A stretch of DNA of 27,273 bases from an uncultured Lachnospiraceae bacterium (GTDB lineage Bacteria > Bacillota > Clostridia > Lachnospirales > Lachnospiraceae): contig CAJTMZ010000054.1 in assembly GCA_910577445.1 (NCBI GenBank), positions 1 to 27,273 of the forward strand, written 5' to 3'. This document shows, in pieces, positions 16,053-25,800 of the stretch (position 1 is its first letter; each line of letters starts with the position of its first letter). The notes below the pieces were generated by a model. The model was not told the DNA's origin. It worked only from the letters and a program-made list of their open reading frames with translations, and did not search any database. The position numbers and the translations under genes were made by a program.

Positions 16053-16104
16053 CGCTGCCGGCGGCATTGCCCCTTATCCGGGCGGTACGCGGGCAGCGTT
16101 TTTT
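16053..16104 (+). terminator. Rho-independent terminator after the chemoreceptor gene
   Basis: CGCTGCC (16053-16059) pairs with GGCAGCG (16092-16098), and six T follow directly (16099-16104). The 32-base loop contains further G/C-rich pairing, such as GGCATTGCC. It ends the rightward operon just before the converging spoVAE gene. Confidence 0.85.
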
Positions 16105-16117
16105 ATCGGGAACGGAC

Positions 16118-16474
16118 TTACTTTTTCATCTTGGGATTAAACACAAGGCTGGCCAGATAGCCGAAGACAAGGGCCGCAGAGGTTCCCACGGCGCCGGCTT
16201 TGAAGCCTCCCATGAAAAGGCCCATAAAGCCTTCCGAATCCACCGCTTCTTTTACTCCTTTCATCAGCACGTTGCCGAATCCCAGAAGGGGAACGGATGC
16301 CCCGGCCCCGGCAAAGTCAATCAGAGGCTGGTACCATCCCAATACGCCCAGAACCGCCCCGGCGCACACCAATAGCACCATAATCCGCCCCGGCATCATT
16401 TTTGTCTTTTCCATCAATATCTGAATCAGTGCGCAAATCAGTCCGCCCACCCAGAAAGCGTTAAAATAATCCAT
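16118..16474 (-). CDS. spoVAE: Stage V sporulation protein AE (SpoVAEb type)
   Basis: A hydrophobic protein of 118 residues with about three or four membrane helices. It matches SpoVAEb closely in layout: WVGGLICALIQILMEKTKMMPGRI, the signature FAGAGASVPLLGFGN, and a terminal FLASL/VFNPK-like end (YLASLVFNPKMKK). SpoVAE is a membrane part of the dipicolinate channel, and in Bacillus the gene follows spoVAD. Here it is alone on the opposite strand, about 12.2 kb from spoVAD and 5.3 kb from spoVAB. AGGAGG (complement of 16481-16486) is six bases before the ATG, and a sigma-G-like promoter precedes that. It converges on the chemoreceptor operon. Confidence 0.93.
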   Translation of the reverse strand: MDYFNAFWVGGLICALIQILMEKTKMMPGRIMVLLVCAGAVLGVLGWYQPLIDFAGAGASVPLLGFGNVLMKGVKEAVDSEGFMGLFMGGFKAGAVGTSAALVFGYLASLVFNPKMKK

Positions 16475-16502
16475 GGAAATCCTCCTATGTGTTTTTAGGA
16501 GT

Positions 16503-16531
16503 TATTATGCGTGGATTTTTTCTTTTTATAC
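16503..16531 (-). promoter_or_regulatory. Sigma-G-like forespore promoter for spoVAE
   Basis: Read on the minus strand, GTATA (16531-16527) matches the sigma-G -35 and CATAATA (16509-16503) the -10, with 17 bases between. Transcription would start near 16497, about 22 bases before the ATG, leaving just room for the AGGAGG site. Confidence 0.7.
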
Positions 16532-16608
16532 TTGGATTTATTTTAATGTAAATCGGGGGACGCGAAATAAATTTTCCAATTATTTTAAACGGGAGAGCGC
16601 TGTCGCAG

Positions 16609-16637
16609 TTGTCCTTTTTTCCCGCAACAGTTATAAT
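16609..16637 (+). promoter_or_regulatory. Sigma-A-type promoter for the pepP-HAD-addBA run
   Basis: TTGTCC (16609-16614) and TATAAT (16632-16637) are 17 bases apart. The start near 16643 gives a 30-base leader to ATG 16673. It is divergent from the spoVAE promoter, about 80 bases away, and I see nothing else in this 198-base spacer. Confidence 0.65.
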
Positions 16638-16672
16638 GATAAATATTATAACAGGAAGGAAAGTGAAAAATT

Positions 16673-18490
16673 ATGATACGAGAGAGATTGGACAAACTGC
16701 GTGAGGGCATGAAAGCTTCCGGCATTGACTGCTATCTGGTTCCCACATCGGATTACCACGACAGCGAATATGTCAGCGGCTACTTTGCGGTACGCAGGTT
16801 TTTTACCGGTTTTACCGGCTCGGCGGGCACTTTGGTGGTGACAAAGGAGGAGGCCGCGCTTTTTACGGACGCAAGATATTTTATACAGGCGGCAAAGCAG
16901 ATTGAAGGCACGGGCATCACGTTGATGAAAATGGGAGAGCCCGGGGTGCCCACCCTGAAAGAATATCTGGAGCAGGTTCTGGGGGAGGGAGAAGTACTCG
17001 GATTCGACGGCCGGGTGGTGAAAGCAGGCGATGCGAAGGAGTATGAGAAAATACTGGAAAAGAAAAAGGGAAAGCTCATCTGGAATAAGGACTTAAGCGA
17101 GAAAATCTGGACGGAGAGGCCGTCCATTGTCCACCATCCTGTGTTTGTGCTTGCAGAGCGCTACAGCGGGGAAAGCGCGTCCTCGAAACTTTCGAGAGTA
17201 CGGGAAAAAATGCAGGAGGAGGGAGCGGACGAGCACATCCTGACTTCTCTTGACGATATTGCGTGGCTTCTTAATCTGCGCGGAGACGATATGAAAAATT
17301 TCCCCATTGTCCTTTCCTATGTAGTTGTAACCATGGAAAAGGTGCTGCTTTTTGCAAAGGGGAAGCGGGAAGAGACAAAAGACGGTGAGGAGTGCGAGGT
17401 CTGGACGCCGGAGCTTTTGGATTATCTGAAAGAAAATGGCGTGGAACTTCGCGCTTATGATGATTTTTACGGTTACGTGTCCGGGATTCACGAAAGGAGC
17501 GTTCTTTTGTGCAAGGGGCGGGTGAACTGCCGTGTGGAAAAGGAGCTGGCAAAGGATGTAACCGTTATCGATAAGCCCAATCCCACGGAGCTTATGAAAG
17601 CCGTAAAAAATCCGGTGGAGATGGAAAATCTCCGCAGGGCCCACATCAAAGACGGGGCCGCGGTGGCCCGTTTTATGTACTGGCTTAAGAAAAACATCGG
17701 AAAAACGCCCATGACCGAGTGGAGCGCCACGGAATACATCGACAAAATGCGTCAGGAAAATGACAATTTTATTGAGACCAGCTTTGATACCATTTGCGCT
17801 TACGGGCCGAACGGCGCAATTAACCATTACAGCGCAAGCCCAAAGGACTGCCTTGTTCTAAAGGGCGAGGGACTTCTGGTGGTGGACAGCGGCGGCCATT
17901 ATCTGGAGGGCTCCACGGATATCACAAGAACCTTTGCGCTGGGGCCTGTGACAGCGGAAATGAAAGAGCATTTTACACTGGTTCTGCGGGCAATGCTGAA
18001 TATGCGGGCGACCAGATTCCTTTACGGCTGCAGGGGCAATAATCTGGATATCAGGGCAAGGGAAGTGCTTTGGGAAAAAGGACTTGACTACAAGCACGGA
18101 ACCGGCCACGGCGTGGGATATATTTTAAATGTCCATGAAGGCCCCAACAATTTCCGGTGGAAGCCTCTTCCCGGTCAGGAGAGCGCGGTTTTGGAGGAGG
18201 GCATGGTGACAACCGACGAGCCGGGTATTTATATAGAAGGCAGCCATGGAATCCGGATTGAAAACGAGCTTCTCTGCCGGAAGGGGGAGGAGAACGAGTA
18301 CGGCCAGTTTATGTATTTCGAGGATTTAACCTTCGCGCCCATTGATTTGGATGCAGTGGAGGTTTCACAGCTTGGGGAACAGGATAAGAAGCGTCTGAAC
18401 GATTACCATAAGGAAGTGTACGAAAAGCTGTCTCCTTATTTTGAAGGAGAAGAGCTGGCATGGCTTTCGGAAGCCACCAGAGCGGTCTGA
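16673..18490 (+). CDS. Aminopeptidase P family (Xaa-Pro aminopeptidase), three-domain form
   Basis: The protein has 605 residues, longer than bacterial PepP (about 440) and close to the cytosolic three-domain aminopeptidase P seen in eukaryotes. Domains in order: a creatinase-type N-domain (GIDCYLVPTSDYHDSEYV), a second N-type domain, a pita-bread M24 metallopeptidase domain, and a short C-terminal M24 extension (about 545-605). All five dimetal ligands are visible: Asp405 (VVDSGG), Asp416 (STDITRT), His479 (GTGHGVGY), Glu516 (TDEPGIY) and Glu530 (RIENELL). It removes N-terminal residues that precede proline, in the cytosol. AGGAAGG lies rather far (13 bases) before the ATG. The next gene follows after 16 bases. 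Confidence 0.93.
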   Translation: MIRERLDKLREGMKASGIDCYLVPTSDYHDSEYVSGYFAVRRFFTGFTGSAGTLVVTKEEAALFTDARYFIQAAKQIEGTGITLMKMGEPGVPTLKEYLEQVLGEGEVLGFDGRVVKAGDAKEYEKILEKKKGKLIWNKDLSEKIWTERPSIVHHPVFVLAERYSGESASSKLSRVREKMQEEGADEHILTSLDDIAWLLNLRGDDMKNFPIVLSYVVVTMEKVLLFAKGKREETKDGEECEVWTPELLDYLKENGVELRAYDDFYGYVSGIHERSVLLCKGRVNCRVEKELAKDVTVIDKPNPTELMKAVKNPVEMENLRRAHIKDGAAVARFMYWLKKNIGKTPMTEWSATEYIDKMRQENDNFIETSFDTICAYGPNGAINHYSASPKDCLVLKGEGLLVVDSGGHYLEGSTDITRTFALGPVTAEMKEHFTLVLRAMLNMRATRFLYGCRGNNLDIRAREVLWEKGLDYKHGTGHGVGYILNVHEGPNNFRWKPLPGQESAVLEEGMVTTDEPGIYIEGSHGIRIENELLCRKGEENEYGQFMYFEDLTFAPIDLDAVEVSQLGEQDKKRLNDYHKEVYEKLSPYFEGEELAWLSEATRAV

Positions 18491-18506
18491 GAGAAAGGGA
18501 AGCGCC

Positions 18507-19331
18507 ATGAACAAAATTGCCATGATACCGAAAATTGATGCGGATGAAAAGGGCCTTTTGAAAAAAATCAACTGTTTTGCTCTGGACATGGACGGAACCG
18601 TTTATCTGGGGGAGAAATGGATTGACGGCGCAAGGGACTTTTTGCAGGCGGTGGAAGACGCCGGAAAAACCTATGTGTTTCTCACCAACAATTCCTCAAA
18701 AAATCCGGCGAGTTATCTGGAAAAACTGGCAGGGATGGGGCTTGAGGCAGGGCCGGAGCGGATTGTCACATCAGGGATGGCAACCGTTTCCTATCTTAAA
18801 AAGCATTTTCCGGGAAAAAGAGTTTATCTGCTGGGCAACGAGCTTTTGAGGGAAGAATTTGCGGAAGAAGGCATTTTGCTGGACGAGCAGGCACCGGAGG
18901 TGGTGGCGGTGGGGTTCGATACCTCCCTTACCTATGCAAAAATGTGCAGGGTCTGCGATTTGGTGCGGGAGGGGCTTCCCTATATCGCAACTCACCCGGA
19001 TTACAACTGCCCTACGGAAAACGGATTTATTCCTGACGCGGGAGCGATTCACGCATTTATCCATGCCTCGGCATTCCGTTATCCCGACTATATTGTGGGA
19101 AAGCCGAACGGGTATATCATGGATTACCTGTCAGACCGGGCGGGGGCGGAAAAAAACGAAACCGCCATGGTGGGCGACAGGCTGTATACGGATGTGGCGG
19201 CGGGGGTTAACAACGGTTACACCGGGATTCTGGTTTTAAGCGGCGAGGCCGGTATGGAGGATGTAAAGAAATCAGAGGTGGTTCCGGACTTGATTTTTAC
19301 CTCCGTCAGGGAAATGATTCCGTTTTTATAG
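18507..19331 (+). CDS. HAD-IIA family hydrolase (NagD-like phosphatase)
   Basis: The protein has 274 residues with HAD motifs in order: ALDMDGT (nucleophile Asp27, acid/base Asp29), TNNSS (motif II), VGKPNGYI with the motif III Lys, and MVGDRLYTDVAAG (motif IV acids). A C2-type cap (about 90-190, with THPDYNCPTENGFIPDAGAI) lies between motifs II and III and places it in subfamily IIA with NagD, AraL and p-nitrophenylphosphatases, which dephosphorylate sugar phosphates or nucleotides. ATG 18507 is chosen, with AAAGGGA upstream; an earlier ATG at 18441 lies inside the aminopeptidase gene. Its stop overlaps the ribosome binding site of addB. Confidence 0.93.
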   Translation: MNKIAMIPKIDADEKGLLKKINCFALDMDGTVYLGEKWIDGARDFLQAVEDAGKTYVFLTNNSSKNPASYLEKLAGMGLEAGPERIVTSGMATVSYLKKHFPGKRVYLLGNELLREEFAEEGILLDEQAPEVVAVGFDTSLTYAKMCRVCDLVREGLPYIATHPDYNCPTENGFIPDAGAIHAFIHASAFRYPDYIVGKPNGYIMDYLSDRAGAEKNETAMVGDRLYTDVAAGVNNGYTGILVLSGEAGMEDVKKSEVVPDLIFTSVREMIPFL

Positions 19332-19340
19332 GGAGCGTAT

Positions 19341-22300
19341 ATGGGATTACAGTTTTACTTCGGCGGCTCGGGCGCCGGAAAAAGCAGACAGTTACATAAA
19401 GATATTGTCAGATGGGCCGGCCTTGAACCGGAACGGAATTTTCTGTTTCTGGTGCCTGACCAGTTTACCATGCAGACACAGGTGGATTTGGTGAACGCCA
19501 GCGACTGCGGCGGTATTATGAACATCGACGTGCTCAGCTTCGGGCGGCTTTCCCATCGCATTTTTGAGGAAACCGGTTACAGCAGAAAGCCTGTTTTGGA
19601 CGACACGGGAAAAAGCCTGGTGCTACGGAAGGTGGCGGCCACTTTGCAGGAGCAGATGCCCGTTATCGGAAAAAATCTTAGTAAAATCGGCTATATTCAC
19701 GAGGTAAAGTCGGCCATATCGGAATTTATGCAGTACGGCATCGACGTTTCCTCGGTGGGCGAGCTTTCCGAGTTCGCAAAGGGCAGGGGCGCTTTGCATT
19801 ATAAGCTGAAGGATTTGGAAGTGATTTATCAGGGCTTTACCGATTATATAAAGGAGCGGTTCATCACCACGGAGGAAACGCTGGGCCTTCTGACGAAAGC
19901 GGTAGATAAATCCCGGATTATAAGAGGAAGCGTGATTGTTTTCGACGGCTTTACCGGCTTTACTCCCATACAGTACCGGCTGATTCAGGAGCTTTATGGG
20001 CTGGCCGAGAGGGTGATTGTGTCCGTGACCATTGACGGGCGGGAAAATCCCTTTCAAATGGGAGGAGAACAGGAGTTATTTTATTTAAGCAAAAAGACGG
20101 TGAAGGACCTCTGCCGCCTTTATCAGGAAAAAGCAGGCGAAAGGGGAGAGGCAAAAAGGGAAAAGGACGTTTATCTGACCGGGAAGCCTCTGCCGAGGTT
20201 TCGGGATAACGAAGAAATGGCCCATCTGGAGCAGAGCCTTTTCCGCTACCCGCTGACGCCTTATGAGAAGGAAGCGCAGTCTGCAGAGGGCATGAAAAGC
20301 ATCCGGCTCAGGGAGGCTTTCAATCCCGCCGGGGAGGTGCGCCAGGTATGCATTCAAATAAAAAAGCTGGTTTTGGAGGAAGGATACTGTTACCGGGATA
20401 TCGCGGTGGTGGCGGGAGATTTGGAGACCTATGCGCCTTATTTTGACAGGGAAGCGCTGGTATATGATATTCCTGTTTTTATGGACAGGACAAGGGGGCT
20501 TTTGCTGAATCCTTTTATTGAGTACATCAGAAGCGCTCTTAAAATGGTGCTTTTTGATTTTTCTTATGAAAGCGTATTCCATTATCTTCGCTGCGGCCTT
20601 GCGGATTTCTCTCCCGGGGAGGTTGACAGGCTGGAAAACTATGTGCTTGCTCTTGGAATCAGGGGAAAGAAAAAGTGGAGCCAGGCTTTTGTGCGGAAAA
20701 TGGATTTGAGGATATCGCCGCCAAACGAGGAGGAAGAAGGAGAAGAAGTACAGACAAAAGAAGCCGGAGAAAAGGAGGAAGAACCGGCAAAGACCGATGA
20801 ACAGCTTGCCATGCTGGAAGCGTTAAACCAGACAAGGCAGCGGCTGATGGAGCAGATTTCCCCTTTGCTGGAAAAAAGAAAGACTGCCGGGGAAATCACA
20901 AGGGCGTTGTATGATTTTATTGTGGCGGGCAAAGTACAGGAGAAACTTTCCGTCTACGAGCAGTTTTTCAGGGAAAACAAAGAGCCTGAGAGGGCGAAAG
21001 AATACGCCCAGATTTACAGGCTTGTTATGGAGCTTTTGGAGCAGATAGTGGCGCTGCTTGACGCGGAGCCGGTAAGCCTTAAGGAGTTTGCGGATATTCT
21101 GGACGCGGGCTTTGCGGAAATTGAGGTGGGAATCATTCCCGGAAGCGTGGACAGAGTGATGGTGGGAGATATGGAAAGGAGCCGCTTAAAGCAGGTAAAG
21201 GTTTTATTTTTCCTTGGGATAAACGACGGAAATATTCCGAAAGGCAGCAGCAAAGGCGGGATTATTTCCGATATCGACAGGGAATTTCTGCAGCAGTCAA
21301 GGTTTGAGCTGGCGCCTACGCCCCGGCAGCAGATGTATATTCAGCGTCTTTATCTTTATATGAATATGACAAAGCCTTCAGAGCGGCTTTACCTTTCTTT
21401 TTCCAGATTAAGCAGCCAGGGAAAAAGCATCCGTCCCTCCTATCTGGTGGATATGATAAGGAAGCTTTTTAAGGAGCTGGAGGTGGAAAAGGCGGACGAG
21501 GGCCGCTTTACAATGGAAGAACTGATAGGGAAAAAGGACGGTCTGACCTTTCTGGCGGATAAAATGCGGGATTACGCCGCCGGGCGTCTTGCTTTGGAAG
21601 ACAGCAAAACACTGCAGGCCGTTTACCGTCTCTACGAAAAGGATGAAAGATACGGGGAGCGCGCAAGGCGGCTGGAGGAGGCCGCGTTTACGACATACCG
21701 GCATAAGCCCCTTGCGGAAGCGGTCGCAAAGGCTCTGTACGGGAGCATGCTTGAAAACAGCGTCAGCCGTCTGGAGCGGTACGCCGCCTGCGCTTATTCA
21801 CATTTCCTGCAATATGGCCTGTCCCTGAAAGAACGGGAAGAATACGGCTTTGAACAGGCAGATTTGGGTAATATTTTCCATGAGGTGCTGGAACTGTTTG
21901 CAGGAAAACTTGCAGAAAATCATCTGACTTGGTTTACCTTTACGGACGAGGAGGGGGACAGGCTTTTGCGTGAGGCGTTAGAGGCGTGCACTATGGAGTA
22001 CGGAGAGACGGTTTTATACAGTAACGCCCGTTATGAATATATGGTGGAGCGGATGTACCGGATTTTGAAACGTACCATCCGCACATTGAAGGCGCAGCTT
22101 CAGGAGGGAGATTTCGTGCCCTCCTCTTTTGAGATGAGCTTTTCACGGGTGGAAAATCTGGAAGCCGTGAACGTCTCTTTGTCCGAAAAGGAAAAAATGC
22201 GCCTGCGGGGGCGGATTGACAGGATTGATACCTGCGAGGACGGGGAACATGTGTATGTTAAGGTGATTGATTACAAATCCGGCAGCAGAAAGTTTGATTT

Positions 22301-22886
22301 GGCGGCGCTTTATTACGGGCTTCAGCTTCAGCTTGTGGTTTATATGAACGCCGCCGTTGAAATCACAAAGAGAAAGCATCCGGGAAAAGAGGTGGTGCCG
22401 GCGGCGCTCCTGTATTATCACGTGAGCGACCCTCTTATAAGGGCGGAGGGAGAAGTGACCGGCGAGGAAGTCAATCAGGAGATTTTAAAACAGCTCCGGA
22501 CCACGGGCATTGTCAGCGAAAACGAAAAGGTGGTCAGCCTTCTGGATAAGAATTTTTCGGGAAAATCTCTGGTGATACCGGTGGAGCGGAAGAAGGACGG
22601 AAGCTTTTCTGCCCGTTCAAGCACCATTGCAAGGGAGGATTACGAGGTGGTATCGTCCTTCGTGAGCCATAAAATCCGGCAGATTGGCAGGGAAATCCTT
22701 GCCGGGAACATTCACGTGAATCCCTGCGAGCAGGACGGAAAAAATTCCTGTACTTACTGCGCTTACAAGGGAGTCTGTGATTTTGAGGAAAAGACGCCCG
22801 GATACCGAATGAGGAATCTGCCTTCTATGCCGGAGGATACGGTTCTTGAAAAAATGAAGGAAGATATGGAAAACTATGGCAATTAA
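19341..22886 (+). CDS. addB: ATP-dependent helicase/deoxyribonuclease subunit B
   Basis: The protein has 1181 residues, typical for Firmicutes AddB. The N-terminus carries a P-loop, GGSGAGKS. The helicase-like middle is inactive in the family and mainly recognises Chi. The C-terminal RecB-type nuclease has IDYKSG with Asp977 and Lys979. Four cysteines of the iron-sulfur staple are in the expected pattern: Cys817 (CAYSHFLQYG), then Cys1137, Cys1140 and Cys1146. A Glu/Lys-rich insertion at about 457-485 is low complexity. With AddA it resects double-strand breaks before RecA loading. GGGAG at 19331-19335 precedes the ATG, and the 3' end overlaps addA by 11 bases. Confidence 0.97.
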   Translation: MGLQFYFGGSGAGKSRQLHKDIVRWAGLEPERNFLFLVPDQFTMQTQVDLVNASDCGGIMNIDVLSFGRLSHRIFEETGYSRKPVLDDTGKSLVLRKVAATLQEQMPVIGKNLSKIGYIHEVKSAISEFMQYGIDVSSVGELSEFAKGRGALHYKLKDLEVIYQGFTDYIKERFITTEETLGLLTKAVDKSRIIRGSVIVFDGFTGFTPIQYRLIQELYGLAERVIVSVTIDGRENPFQMGGEQELFYLSKKTVKDLCRLYQEKAGERGEAKREKDVYLTGKPLPRFRDNEEMAHLEQSLFRYPLTPYEKEAQSAEGMKSIRLREAFNPAGEVRQVCIQIKKLVLEEGYCYRDIAVVAGDLETYAPYFDREALVYDIPVFMDRTRGLLLNPFIEYIRSALKMVLFDFSYESVFHYLRCGLADFSPGEVDRLENYVLALGIRGKKKWSQAFVRKMDLRISPPNEEEEGEEVQTKEAGEKEEEPAKTDEQLAMLEALNQTRQRLMEQISPLLEKRKTAGEITRALYDFIVAGKVQEKLSVYEQFFRENKEPERAKEYAQIYRLVMELLEQIVALLDAEPVSLKEFADILDAGFAEIEVGIIPGSVDRVMVGDMERSRLKQVKVLFFLGINDGNIPKGSSKGGIISDIDREFLQQSRFELAPTPRQQMYIQRLYLYMNMTKPSERLYLSFSRLSSQGKSIRPSYLVDMIRKLFKELEVEKADEGRFTMEELIGKKDGLTFLADKMRDYAAGRLALEDSKTLQAVYRLYEKDERYGERARRLEEAAFTTYRHKPLAEAVAKALYGSMLENSVSRLERYAACAYSHFLQYGLSLKEREEYGFEQADLGNIFHEVLELFAGKLAENHLTWFTFTDEEGDRLLREALEACTMEYGETVLYSNARYEYMVERMYRILKRTIRTLKAQLQEGDFVPSSFEMSFSRVENLEAVNVSLSEKEKMRLRGRIDRIDTCEDGEHVYVKVIDYKSGSRKFDLAALYYGLQLQLVVYMNAAVEITKRKHPGKEVVPAALLYYHVSDPLIRAEGEVTGEEVNQEILKQLRTTGIVSENEKVVSLLDKNFSGKSLVIPVERKKDGSFSARSSTIAREDYEVVSSFVSHKIRQIGREILAGNIHVNPCEQDGKNSCTYCAYKGVCDFEEKTPGYRMRNLPSMPEDTVLEKMKEDMENYGN

Positions 22887-25800
22887 TTTTACCCCCGAAC
22901 AACAGAAGGTAATTGAACTGAGAAAGCGGAATATTCTGGTTTCTGCCGCTGCCGGTTCCGGAAAAACCGCCGTTCTGGTGGAGCGGATTATTCGGATGAT
23001 TACGGACGAAAAGCATCCTGTGGATATTGACAGGCTGCTCATTGTAACCTTCACAAACGCGGCGGCGGCGGAGATGCGGGAGCGCATCAGCCTTGCCATC
23101 GACCGCTGCCTTGGCGAAAATCCTTATAACCTGCATCTGCAGAAACAGGCTTCGCTGCTCCATAACGCCCAGATTACCACCATAGACAGCTTTTGTCTCT
23201 TTATTATACGCAACAATTTTAATGAAATCGGTTTGGACCCGGCTTTCAGGGTGGCGGACGAGGGGGAAGTCAGGCTGCTGTGCCAGGACGTGATGAGGGA
23301 TTTTCTGGAGGAGCAGTATCAGGGCAAAAATCCCGCTTTTACACAATGCGTGGAATATTTTACAGGCGGAAGCAACGACAAGCTTTTGGAGGAGCATATC
23401 AGAAGACTGTATGAGTTTTCCATGAGCTGCCCGTGGCCGGAGGAGTGGCTTTCGCAATGCGCGGAGGATTACCGGATTACGGACGCGGCGGAGCTTGAAG
23501 ATACTTACTGGTGCAAATATCTTTTGAATTACATACAGATGACGGTGCGGGAATGCAAAGAAAAATTGGAAACGGCGCTGCGCATTGTAAAGCGGCCCGA
23601 CGGACCTTATATGTACGGGCAGGTACTGGAAAATGAATGCGAAATGTTAAATTGTGTTTTAAATTCTGATGGCTTACAGGCGTATTATGAGGCCTTTGAA
23701 ACCATATCCTTTGGCAGGCTTCCCTCTAAAAAGGATGATACCGTAAATCCGGCCTGCCGGGAGAGGGTGCAGAAGATACGCGGGGAAGTCAAAAAGCAGT
23801 TGGAAGAGCTCAGGGCACTGTTTCTGAACCTTTCTTTGAAGAAAGCAGCGGAGCGGATGCAGATGGCCGCCCCTCATGTGGAAACTCTGACCCGGCTTGT
23901 TCTTGCCTACAAGATGCGGCTGGACGAGACAAAACGGCGGGAAAACATAATTGATTTCCACGATATGGAGCATTTTGCCCTGAATATCCTGCTGAAAAAG
24001 ACGGAGCAGGGAGAGGTGGTTCCCTCCGGGGCGGCTCTTGAGTACCGGCAGTTTTTTGAGGAAATTCTCATCGACGAGTATCAGGACAGCAACATGGTTC
24101 AGGAACTCTTGCTGAAGAGCATTTCCGGAGAGGAGGACGGGAAGTACAACCGTTTCATGGTGGGGGACGTGAAGCAGAGCATCTATAAATTCCGTCTGGC
24201 CCGTCCCGAGCTTTTTATGGAAAAGTACAACAGCTATTCCAGAGAGGACTCCCTGTGCCAGAGGATTGACCTGCACAAAAATTTCAGAAGCCGCCCGGAG
24301 GTGCTTGCCAGCGTCAATGACCTGTTTGGTCAAATTATGGGAGAGCAGCTTGGAGGGGTGGAATACGACGAGGAGGCGGCCCTTTATCCCGGCGCGGTAT
24401 TTCCGGAACCGCCAAAAGCCGGGATATCCGAAGCTGAGATGGCTGAAGCTAAACTGCCCGAAACTCCCATATCCGATAGTGATGCGCCGTATTCTTTCTC
24501 TTACAATACGGAATACCTTGTGATAGGAAAGGACGACGCCTCCCCTTTCAGCGCGAGAGAGCAGGAAGCGCTGGTGATTGCGGGAAAGATAAAGGCGCTT
24601 TACCGGCGCTTTCAGGTAACGGACAAGGGAACCGGAAAACTCCGTCCGGTGCGTTACAGCGATATGGTGATTCTGCTTAGAACCACCGCCGGGTGGGCGG
24701 AGGAGTTTAAAGGCGTGCTGGAGAGGGAAGGGATTCCCGCCTATGTTTCCTCCCGGACCGGTTATTTTCAGGCGGCCGAGATTAAGGCCCTGCTGCAGCT
24801 TTTGCGGGTAATCGACAACCCGCTGCAGGATATTCCCCTGTACGGTGCGCTGAAATCCTTTTTTGGCGGCTTTTCCGAGGAGGAAATTGCCCGCATACGA
24901 AACGGCGGGGAGGAGACTTGCGCAGAAGAAGGAGAGGAAGATAAAAAGCCGGAGAATGGAAACGGAAAGGAAAGAGTAAAGAAGCTGCTTTATGAAAATC
25001 TGGTTTCCTGTGAGGGGGCTTTGGGGGAGAGGGGCCGGGCCTTTCTGGATATGGTTTCCCGTTACAGGCAGAAAACCGCGTACACGCCGATTCACAGGCT
25101 GATACAGGAAATCATTGCCGATACGGGATATCTGGACTATGTTCTGGCCCATCCCGGCGGAGAGCAGCGGCGGGCCAATGTGGAAATGCTCCTGACCCGG
25201 GCGCTTGCCTTTGAAAATACCAGTTATTACGGCCTGTTTCATTTTTTGCGCTATATAGAACAGCTTGAGAAATACGAAGTGGATTACGGTCTGGCAGACG
25301 TGATGGATGAAAACGCGGAGGTCGTGCGGATAATCAGTATCCACAAGAGTAAGGGGCTGGAGTTTCCCGTCTGCTTTGTGGCGGGCCTTGCGAAAAGATT
25401 TAACATGCAGGACGCGGGAGGCAGACTGATTGCGGATATGGATATGGGAATCGGTGTGGATTTTATAGACAGCGATTTGCGGCTGCAGAGCCGTACCCTG
25501 AAAAAAAGCGCGGTGGCTCTTAAGATGAAGCTGGACGCTTTGGGGGAGGAAATGCGGGTGCTTTATGTGGCAATGACCCGGGCAAAAGAAAAGCTGATTT
25601 TAACTGCCATGACGGGAGATATGGAAAAGTTTGCCGCGGCCCTTGAGGAAAAAAAGGAGTTTTGGAAGGAGGAAAAAAGAGAAAACGGAAAGCTGCCTTT
25701 CTCCGTCCTTGCCGGGGCGAACTCCTATCTGGATTTCATTTTTCCCTGCATTAAGGATGTGGAGCTGATTGCGCCCACGGATATTCTGCGCCGGGACGTT

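Noticed and set aside
16473..16676. 67-codon frame on the + strand in the spoVAE/pepP spacer
   Set aside because: It lies over the spoVAE promoter and the pepP promoter, has no ribosome binding site, and its composition (many Tyr, Asn, Phe) looks like translated A/T-rich spacer.
23674..25344. 556-codon frame on the minus strand inside addA
   Set aside because: It is fully covered by the AddA helicase motifs on the other strand; length alone is explained by codon bias.
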